A stretch of DNA of 29,864 nucleotides from Pseudomonadota bacterium (GTDB lineage: Bacteria > Pseudomonadota > Gammaproteobacteria > Burkholderiales > Gallionellaceae): NCBI GenBank assembly GCA_021783855.1, contig JAJXTL010000018.1, forward strand, positions 1-29,864, written 5' to 3'. This document shows, in pieces, positions 6,068 to 12,769 of the stretch. Under the pieces are notes generated by a model. The model did not search any database and was not told the DNA's origin. It saw only the letters and a program-made list of their open reading frames with translations. The position numbers and the translations under genes were made by a program. Numbering within the stretch: the first letter of the stretch is position 1; each line of letters begins with the position of its first letter.

Positions 6068-7969
6068 ATGCGTGTTTTGTACTGGATCGATCGCCACCGC
6101 ATCAGCTTTCAGTTGCTCGCTGCGCTGCTGGTGCTGCTGACCGCGATGCTGGCGGAAATCCTGTTTGGACTGATTGCGGCGCTTGCCCTGTTCTGGCTCT
6201 ACACGCTGGCACGCAACGCTGCGCTGCAAAAGAAAATACACAGCGAACAGGCTATTGCCGCTGTCACATTCGAATCACGCGATGGCGTCGTAATCACCGA
6301 CGCCGAGCAAAATATCCTTAAAGTCAACCATGCGTTCACGGAAATAACCGGCTACACCAGCGCGGACGTAGCGGGAAAAACACCAGCCATACTGAAATCA
6401 ACTCACCATGACGAATCGTTTTACCGCCAGATGTGGGAGACGATTAAAGGCAAAAAGAGCTGGCACGGAGAAATCTGGAACAAACGCAAGAACGGCGAAA
6501 TATACCCTGAACAACTGACCATCACCCCCATTTTTGGCGCGGGTGGTCAACTGGTCAACTACGTCGGTATCTTCTCCGACATCACCCGCCGTAAAATTTC
6601 CGAGGCGGAAATTCACGATTTGGCCTTTTACGACACACTCACTCATTTGCCCAACCGCCGCCTGTTGCAGGACAGACTGAGCCATGCATTATCGGCCGGC
6701 GCACGCAGCAACAAGGAAGGCGCGCTGCTGTTTATCGATCTCGACAATTTCAAGACCCTGAACGACACACTGGGGCATAGCATGGGAGACCTGCTGTTAC
6801 AGCAAGTCGCATTGCGACTGACTTCTTGTGTACGCGAGGGAGACACCGTGGCGCGTCTGGGTGGAGATGAGTTCGTGGTGATGCTGGAAAATCTGAGCGG
6901 GCAGGCGGGCGAGGCGGCAGCTCAGACAGAGGCGATAGGCGACAAGATTCTGGCCTCTCTCGGCAAACCTTACCAACTTGATATTCACGAATATCAGAGC
7001 ACGCCCAGTATCGGCATCACGCTGTTCGGAAATCATGAACGGGGCATGGAAGACCTTTTGAAACAGGCGGACATCGCCATGTATCAGGCCAAAAAGTCCG
7101 GACGCAACACGCTGCAATTTTTCAATCCGCAGATGCAGGAAACCATCACTGCCCGTGCAAAACTGGAAGGTGAATTGCGCCTCGCCATTGAGGCACAACA
7201 ATTTCAGTTGCATTACCAAATGCAGATGGATAGTTCGCGCCGTGTTCAGGGTGCAGAGGCGCTGCTCCGCTGGATACATCCTCAACGTGGTCTGGTGTCG
7301 CCCGCGCAATTTATTCCGCTGGCTGAAGAAACCGGGCTGATTCTGAAAATAGGATTTTGGGTGTTGGAAACGGCATGTGCCCAGCTCAAGGCATGGCAAC
7401 ATAACGCCAACACCCGTAATCTCACTCTGGCGGTGAACGTGAGCGCGAAGCAATTTCGTCAGGCTGATTTCGTGTCTCAGGTGCATGCCGCCGTGTTGCG
7501 TCATGCCATCGATCCGAAGCTGCTCAAGCTGGAACTGACCGAGAGTCTGTTGTTGGAGAATATCGAGGAGACCATTACAACCATGAATGCCCTTAAAATA
7601 ATCGGGGTGTTGTTCTCGCTGGACGATTTTGGCACCGGGTATTCGTCCCTGCAATACCTCAAGCGGCTGCCGCTCGATCAGCTCAAGATCGACCAGTCAT
7701 TCGTGCAGGATCTGGCAACCGACAACAGCGACAAGGCGATTGTGCGCACCATCATCGCCATGGCTCACGGTCTTGATCTGGACGTCATCGCCGAGGGGGT
7801 GGAAACGGATGAACAGCGCCTGACCCTGCTGAATAAGGGCTGCATCCATTATCAGGGGTATTTGTTTGGCAAACCCGTGCCGATCGAGCAATTTGAATCG
7901 CTGCTGAACTCAGGCCGAACGCGCCGGCAAGCAGCTGAGGCATCTCCAGACGTCTGTCATGCTGCCTGA
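6068..7969 (+). CDS. PAS-GGDEF-EAL cyclic-di-GMP protein
   Basis: A 633-residue protein: one or two N-terminal membrane spans (residues about 10-55), a PAS domain (about 60-180; VVITDAEQNILKVNHAFTEITGY and a PAC-like end IFSDITRRK), GGDEF (about 185-345) and EAL (about 360-620). The GGDEF site is intact (GGDEF 265-269) with an RxxD inhibition site (REGD) five residues before it. The EAL domain keeps EAL at 397-399, the NVSAKQF block, LDDFGTGYSSL, KIDQSF and AEGVET, so it should hydrolyse c-di-GMP to pGpG. It may be bifunctional, with PAS input deciding the balance. GGAG stands about 8 bases before the ATG, and a strong terminator follows the gene. Confidence 0.95.
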   Translation: MRVLYWIDRHRISFQLLAALLVLLTAMLAEILFGLIAALALFWLYTLARNAALQKKIHSEQAIAAVTFESRDGVVITDAEQNILKVNHAFTEITGYTSADVAGKTPAILKSTHHDESFYRQMWETIKGKKSWHGEIWNKRKNGEIYPEQLTITPIFGAGGQLVNYVGIFSDITRRKISEAEIHDLAFYDTLTHLPNRRLLQDRLSHALSAGARSNKEGALLFIDLDNFKTLNDTLGHSMGDLLLQQVALRLTSCVREGDTVARLGGDEFVVMLENLSGQAGEAAAQTEAIGDKILASLGKPYQLDIHEYQSTPSIGITLFGNHERGMEDLLKQADIAMYQAKKSGRNTLQFFNPQMQETITARAKLEGELRLAIEAQQFQLHYQMQMDSSRRVQGAEALLRWIHPQRGLVSPAQFIPLAEETGLILKIGFWVLETACAQLKAWQHNANTRNLTLAVNVSAKQFRQADFVSQVHAAVLRHAIDPKLLKLELTESLLLENIEETITTMNALKIIGVLFSLDDFGTGYSSLQYLKRLPLDQLKIDQSFVQDLATDNSDKAIVRTIIAMAHGLDLDVIAEGVETDEQRLTLLNKGCIHYQGYLFGKPVPIEQFESLLNSGRTRRQAAEASPDVCHAA

Positions 7970-7980
7970 AGTCGGGTAAA

Positions 7981-8010
7981 CAGCCAGCCCATCACGCTGG
8001 CTGATTTTGT
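7981..8010 (+). terminator. Rho-independent terminator
   Basis: An 8-bp perfect stem CAGCCAGC/GCTGGCTG (7981-7988 and 7996-8003) with a 7-nt loop is followed by ATTTTGT. It lies between two convergent genes and may serve both. Confidence 0.75.
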
Positions 8011-8020
8011 TATGCAGTTT

Positions 8021-9733
8021 TTATTTGTTATCCTTGAACAGGTTCATCAGATCGCCGATCGCCGGGCGATTTTTTGGCACATACGGAGAATTCCTGTCAT
8101 GCAGCGGATTCGGCAAGTTGTCCCGGCTGCGGGGGGATAACGGCTTCATCCCCCAGTTGCGCTCGATGAATTTGAGTATCGAGGCGTGATCGTAATAGGT
8201 ATGATCGACATAGCCATTCTTTGCAAGCGGCGAAATGACCAGCAGCGGCACGCGCGGTCCATCGCCGAAAAAGTCGATGAATTGCGTGTATCCTGAATCG
8301 TAATAGCCGCCGCTCTCGTCGAAGGTGACGAAAATGGCCGTCTTCTTCCATAACTCAGGGTTTTGTTTGACCTTGTTCACGATACCCCGCAACAACTCAT
8401 CAAAGCCCGGCTCCATCGCATAGCCCGGGTGTCCGGACACACTGTCGTAAGGTGCTATGATTGATACGGCGGGAAAATAGGTTTCCTTTTTTTCTGCATC
8501 CAGATAGAACGCCCACAAGTCGTGCAGATTGGCCTTACCCGCTCCCAGCATGATGGAGGGGAAATACAGATGGGTATCGCACATGGCGCAATATTCCTTA
8601 TCTACATATTTGCCGTCGTTGCGCCCGCCGCTGTACCAGCGCCATGACACGCCGCGGGCCGTCAAGGCATCGCCTATCGTCGGGATGATCTGCGGCGGCA
8701 GTTTGTCGTCGTCCGGCTTCAGTGGTTCTCCCGTTGGCGAGAAAGATGGCTCCATGTTGTTGACCATGTAATAGGTGTCAGGATCGCAATTGCCGTCCCG
8801 GAAGACGCGATAAGGCAGGTGCTTTAAAAATTGATGTATCCCTTTGACCCCGGGACTGTTCATGTCGGAGCAATTTACATAGCTCCCGCCTTTGTATCCG
8901 TCTTCGGTATACCAGTTGTTGGTCCCCGGTTGCGCATCCGGATTTTCGATCAGTTTGGCCGGTGGTTGAGCTGCCTTGCCATCCCGGGTATAAAAAGACA
9001 CGTCTCCCGTGGTCAGCGCCAGATAATTTCCCGTGGTACCCCCCAGCACAGACTGATGGTAATTGTCGGCAATCGCATATTCGTCCGCCAGCTCGCGTAA
9101 ATAAGGCGCATCCCCCGTTGCCATGTTGTAAAAACCCATGGTCACTGCGCCCTGATAGGTGTTGCCGGCGGCAATCGGCGTCTTGCCATTGGAGGGGCCC
9201 ATGCCAACCGTTTGAGCAGTCCAGACAAACAAGTCATTCTTCCCGCCATCCAGTTGCTGCCACATCTGGAAAAAACGATGCACGGGATCGCCGGTATGCG
9301 CGCCGTAGGCGACATATTTTGAAATCTGGAAGGGGCCGTTCGGCAGATCGGACGGGAAACGCGCATCGGGTATGTCACGGCGCTGGCCGAATGCGCCCGG
9401 TGCATAGGGTTGCGGCAAGGCCGCGTAGGTTCCGGTGATTCGCGGGGTCGGCGAATATTCGCCGCTGCTCAGCGCCAAATGTTGTCCGGCCAGATGAAAA
9501 TTTGCACCGGGCTGCCCGTTTGCTTTCACGATGCCCAGTGAGCGCAAATTGGCGATCGTCTGGCCTTTTTTAGGGCGGTAGGTGGCGAACAGATTATCGA
9601 ATGAGCGGTTTTCGCCGATAATCACGATGACATGTTCAATTGCCGTGTCAGCCTTGGGCGTGTCAGGAGCGGCTAGCGCAAGGCACGAGACGGCCAAGGC
9701 CGCCAACAGGACTATTCGACGATACATTCTCAC
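8021..9733 (-). CDS. Secreted phosphoesterase family protein (acid phosphatase/phospholipase C-like)
   Basis: A 570-residue exported enzyme of the alkaline-phosphatase fold (phosphoesterase family, which includes AcpA-type acid phosphatases and bacterial phospholipases C). A signal peptide is visible (basic MRMYRR, hydrophobic core, AxA-type cleavage near residue 22). The metal and nucleophile region EHVIVIIGENRSFDNLF follows directly, and the C-terminal metal-site blocks are AIFVTFDESGGYYDSG, GDGPRVPLLVISPLA and YDHASILKFIERNW. It probably releases phosphate or head groups in the periplasm. The substrate is not determined. It is convergent with the PAS-GGDEF-EAL gene and seems to stand alone. 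GGGGGTGAG precedes the ATG. Confidence 0.88.
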   Translation of the reverse strand: MRMYRRIVLLAALAVSCLALAAPDTPKADTAIEHVIVIIGENRSFDNLFATYRPKKGQTIANLRSLGIVKANGQPGANFHLAGQHLALSSGEYSPTPRITGTYAALPQPYAPGAFGQRRDIPDARFPSDLPNGPFQISKYVAYGAHTGDPVHRFFQMWQQLDGGKNDLFVWTAQTVGMGPSNGKTPIAAGNTYQGAVTMGFYNMATGDAPYLRELADEYAIADNYHQSVLGGTTGNYLALTTGDVSFYTRDGKAAQPPAKLIENPDAQPGTNNWYTEDGYKGGSYVNCSDMNSPGVKGIHQFLKHLPYRVFRDGNCDPDTYYMVNNMEPSFSPTGEPLKPDDDKLPPQIIPTIGDALTARGVSWRWYSGGRNDGKYVDKEYCAMCDTHLYFPSIMLGAGKANLHDLWAFYLDAEKKETYFPAVSIIAPYDSVSGHPGYAMEPGFDELLRGIVNKVKQNPELWKKTAIFVTFDESGGYYDSGYTQFIDFFGDGPRVPLLVISPLAKNGYVDHTYYDHASILKFIERNWGMKPLSPRSRDNLPNPLHDRNSPYVPKNRPAIGDLMNLFKDNK

Positions 9734-9853
9734 CCCCTAATGAGCGCAGAATTGTAGCGCGGCTATGTTAAGGAATCATGTTTGCGAGGTCTGCCGGGGG
9801 AAAAGTCCAGCGGACTGTCTTCAGCAAGACCTGTTGCAACCTTCGGGTGAAGG

Positions 9854-10672
9854 CTATTCCGCCGCCGACAAGCGTATGGTGTACTGGCCCGATTTTTCGT
9901 CACGCACCACCACCAGCAGCTTGTGCCGCTGTGCGTCTTCGACCAGTTCCTTGAACGAGCGATAACCGTAGGAGGATTCGGTAAAGCCCGGCTTGCGGCG
10001 CTGCATGGTAGTTTTGACCATGGAGCCCCATATTTTTTCGTCCGAACCGCGCTCGGCGATCAATGCCTCGACAGTTTCCACGATGAAATCCAGCGCTTCC
10101 TGACGTTTGTCATCCTCATTTTTCGCGGCTTGCGGCTTGGCCTTGCCCGTTTTGGTGGGAGCTTTTTTCTCGGCGCGCTGCTGTTTTGCTTCCTGTTCGC
10201 GAACCAGATCATCATAAAAAATGAATTCGTCGCAGTTGGCACTGAGTAAGTCCGAGGTGGAATCCTTCACGCCAATGCCGATCACATACTTGTTATTTTC
10301 GCGCAGTTTGGAGACCAGTGGCGAAAAGTCCGAGTCGCCGCTGATGATGACGAAGGTGTCCATGTGCGCTTTGGTGTAGCAAAGATCCAGCGCATCCACA
10401 ACCATGCGTATGTCGGCCGAGTTCTTGCCCGACTGGCGCACATGCGGAATCTCGATCAACTCGAACGCCGCTTCATGCATGGTCGCCTTGAATTCCTTGT
10501 AACGCTCCCAGTCGCAATAGGCCTTCTTGACTACGATGCTGCCCTTGAGCAGCAGCCGTTCCAACACCTTTTTGATATCGAACTGCGCATACTTGGCGTC
10601 GCGCACGCCCAGCGCCACGTTTTCGAAATCGCAGAACAGTGCCATGTTGGTAATTTCAGATTGAGCTGCCAT
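9854..10672 (-). CDS. NYN-domain putative RNase with C-terminal OST-HTH/LOTUS domain
   Basis: A 272-residue cytoplasmic protein of the LabA/DUF88 group. Residues about 10-160 form a NYN (PIN-like) nuclease fold with the acidic residues in place: D15 and N18 in FCDFEN, D87 in SADIRM, and D113/D115 in ISGDSDFSPL. A charged, lysine- and alanine-rich linker (about 165-195) joins it to a C-terminal OST-HTH/LOTUS domain (about 200-270; VKTTMQRRKPGFTESSYGYRSFKELVEDA), an RNA-binding fold. The natural inference is an RNA-cleaving or RNA-processing enzyme; its target is unknown. AAAGGA lies 8 bases before the ATG. The gene is monocistronic by position. Confidence 0.88.
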   Translation of the reverse strand: MAAQSEITNMALFCDFENVALGVRDAKYAQFDIKKVLERLLLKGSIVVKKAYCDWERYKEFKATMHEAAFELIEIPHVRQSGKNSADIRMVVDALDLCYTKAHMDTFVIISGDSDFSPLVSKLRENNKYVIGIGVKDSTSDLLSANCDEFIFYDDLVREQEAKQQRAEKKAPTKTGKAKPQAAKNEDDKRQEALDFIVETVEALIAERGSDEKIWGSMVKTTMQRRKPGFTESSYGYRSFKELVEDAQRHKLLVVVRDEKSGQYTIRLSAAE

Positions 10673-10989
10673 AGTGACGTCCTTTCATAAGGGGTTATAA
10701 GTTCGGCAGTTGAAACAAATAGCTGAAGTCAAGAGGTCGGAAAACACCCGTTAAAATAATATAACAATATGATTTTACTATAAATATCGTATTTAAATGA
10801 GTGTGGTGACGACTGCCCTGCAAACACGTCAAAACAACTCAGTAGACTGTGATGGATCATGGCACAAAAGCAACCGGATTTCCAGACGTAACGGCAAACC
10901 TGCTCAGCCATCCCGAACATCGGGTCACCGCGTATGGCATCATTTTCATCCGGGTCAATGCGACAACCAGCCGCGAGCGGTGCTTGTGG
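10673..10989. other. 317-bp intergenic region with an AT-rich core
   Basis: Lies upstream of the NYN gene and downstream of the HD-GYP gene. Bases about 10745-10800 are strongly AT-rich (for example ATAATATAACAATATG) and probably hold the NYN promoter, although no -35/-10 pair with good spacing can be fixed. Short frames exist on both strands, but they lack ribosome sites and recognisable motifs. No terminator hairpin was seen for the HD-GYP gene. Confidence 0.4.
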
Positions 10990-12642
10990 CTATGTCTCTG
11001 GATTTACGCCGGGTATTTTGCCAATATCCACGTCATCGATCTGTTCGGGTGAGAGAAAAAGCCTGGCGTAGTCGAGATAGACTTTTTCCCGGATAAACAC
11101 GTCGAACAGGTCAGGATCGATATGACCGCCCAGCTTGAACTTTCCCAGTATAGCCAGCGACTCGGATAAGGTTTTGCCTGTCTTGTAGGGTCTGTCCTTC
11201 GCCGTCAGGGCCTCAAATATGTCAGCTATGCCCATGATTCTGGCCTGCAACGACATCTGATCACGGGTCAGGCCGCGCGGGTAGCCTTTTCCATCGACGC
11301 GCTCATGATGCCCGCCCGCATATTCCGGGACGTTTTTCAGGTGTTTCGGCCAGGGCAGCGATTCGAGCATCTGAATGGTGACGTCAATATGGTGATTGAT
11401 AATCTCGCGCTCTTTTGCAGTCAAGGTGCCGGAACGTATGGAAAGATTATCGAGTTCATCTTCACTCAGAAAATTTTTCGTATCGCTGTTCCGCCCTTTG
11501 TTGTCGCACCACTGATATTCTGCAATTTTCGCCAGGCGCTGCAGCGCGGCTTCCGGCATTTTTTCAACACCCACATTACAGTGCCGTAAAAACTCGCGGT
11601 CGTCATCGAGTTGTCTGATGCGCGCCTCATACTCGGCACGAATCTCCGCTTCTTCTCGATCCTCGATTCCCGCCGTTGCCCGATCCTCGATCCTTGCTCC
11701 TGTTTTTTTGAGCATCTCAATCTCTGCATCGCGTTTTAACACCTCAAAACGAGTATCGAGCAGATCGATACGGTCAAACAGCGTGTGCAACTTGGTCGGT
11801 TTGTCCACTACATGCACCGGCGTGGTAATTTTTCCGCAGTCATGCAACAGCCCTGCGATCTTCAGTTCGTAACGATCCTCTTCCGTCATCACAAAGTTCT
11901 TGAGCGGCCCGTGACGGGTGCGGGTGACCGCATCGGCCAGCAACATGGTCAACTCGGGAACTCGCTCGCAATGCCCGCCAGTGTGCGGTGATTTGTCGTC
12001 GATCGCGGTATTGATGAGCTGGATGAAGGACTCGAACAATTCCTCCAGTTGCACGATCAGACGACGGTTGGTCAAGGCCATCGCCGCCTGGGAGGCAAGT
12101 GACTCAACCAGTTGCTGGTCGTCACGCGAAAACGGCACATTTTCGCCCGTATCCCTGTCTTGCGCGTTGATGAGTTGCAATACGCCTATCAACTCGCCCT
12201 CGTGATTCGACATCGGCACGGCCAGAAAAGAACTTGAGTGGTAGCCGTGCTTGGCATCGAAGTTCTTGGTGCCGGAAAAATCATAGCCTTGTGCCGCATA
12301 TGCATCTGGAATATTTACCGTCTCACCGCTCAGCGCCGCATGACTCACCACCATCGAGTGATTCGGGCGGCCTTGCTGATCGTACAACTGCACCGGATAA
12401 TATTCGATCGGTACGCCGCGCATGCCGCCCATCGCGATGCCCAGTTTATCGGTGCGCACAATCTCAAACCGTAACGTCCGACGCTCGGGATCCAGCAGAT
12501 ATAACGTGCCGGCATCGGCATAGGTAATGCGTTTGGCAGCTTCCAGAATGGTTTCGAGCAGGTTGTTGATTTCGTGCTGCTGCGACAGCGCGATGCCAAT
12601 CTCGTTGAGCTCTTTCAGACGCGTAACCAGGTTATCGGACAT
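10990..12642 (-). CDS. GAF-HD-GYP cyclic-di-GMP phosphodiesterase with an insertion
   Basis: A 550-residue cytoplasmic protein expected to hydrolyse c-di-GMP. A GAF sensor (about 20-195) precedes an HD-GYP domain with its signature residues: H224 in GGHCERV, H267-D268 in LLHDCGK, H417/H418 in EIINHHID, and HHERVDGKGYP at 445-455. Between HD (268) and HHE (445) there are about 177 residues, roughly 115 more than in compact HD-GYP domains. The extra part (about 290-405) is charged and helical, with IEDR-type repeats and a predicted coiled coil. The start codon directly abuts a heptanucleotide repeat array and has no Shine-Dalgarno, so translation may depend on the upstream gene or on leader structure. 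It is the last gene of the signalling cluster. Confidence 0.92.
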   Translation of the reverse strand: MSDNLVTRLKELNEIGIALSQQHEINNLLETILEAAKRITYADAGTLYLLDPERRTLRFEIVRTDKLGIAMGGMRGVPIEYYPVQLYDQQGRPNHSMVVSHAALSGETVNIPDAYAAQGYDFSGTKNFDAKHGYHSSSFLAVPMSNHEGELIGVLQLINAQDRDTGENVPFSRDDQQLVESLASQAAMALTNRRLIVQLEELFESFIQLINTAIDDKSPHTGGHCERVPELTMLLADAVTRTRHGPLKNFVMTEEDRYELKIAGLLHDCGKITTPVHVVDKPTKLHTLFDRIDLLDTRFEVLKRDAEIEMLKKTGARIEDRATAGIEDREEAEIRAEYEARIRQLDDDREFLRHCNVGVEKMPEAALQRLAKIAEYQWCDNKGRNSDTKNFLSEDELDNLSIRSGTLTAKEREIINHHIDVTIQMLESLPWPKHLKNVPEYAGGHHERVDGKGYPRGLTRDQMSLQARIMGIADIFEALTAKDRPYKTGKTLSESLAILGKFKLGGHIDPDLFDVFIREKVYLDYARLFLSPEQIDDVDIGKIPGVNPET

Positions 12643-12643
12643 A

Positions 12644-12764
12644 GTGAGTGGTGAGTGAGAAGTGATAAGTGGTAAGTGGCAAGTGGCAAGTGGGGAAAAA
12701 CGGGGCAGTAGTTTTTACTCACCACTTACAACTCACTACTCACGATTCACTACTTTCCACTTAC
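12644..12764. repeat. Inverted pair of 7-bp tandem-repeat arrays (GTRAGTG)
   Basis: Seven consecutive 7-bp units (12644-12692; GTGAGTG twice, then AGAAGTG, ATAAGTG, GTAAGTG and GCAAGTG twice) face seven units of the complementary type (12716-12764; TACTCAC, CACTTAC, AACTCAC, TACTCAC and so on) across 23 bp. The element fills almost the whole gap between the stop codon of the GAF-ATPase gene (12770) and the start codon of the HD-GYP gene (12642). In RNA the arms could form an imperfect hairpin of nearly 50 bp. It resembles the short tandemly repeated heptanucleotides known in cyanobacteria, but the unit is different. Confidence 0.88.
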
Positions 12765-12769
12765 TGCAA

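Noticed and set aside
6797..7654. Long open frame (285 codons) antisense to the PAS-GGDEF-EAL gene
   Set aside because: Composition is that of an antisense shadow, there is no ribosome site, and the opposite strand encodes clear GGDEF and EAL motifs.
9640..9733. Lipoprotein signal in the secreted phosphoesterase (VSC near the end of the hydrophobic core)
   Set aside because: The position -3 residue is not the usual leucine, and a standard AxA cleavage site follows a few residues later, so an ordinary signal peptide fits better.
10849..11052. 67-codon plus-strand frame in the gap before the NYN gene
   Set aside because: It overlaps the end of the HD-GYP gene, has no ribosome site and no recognisable protein features.
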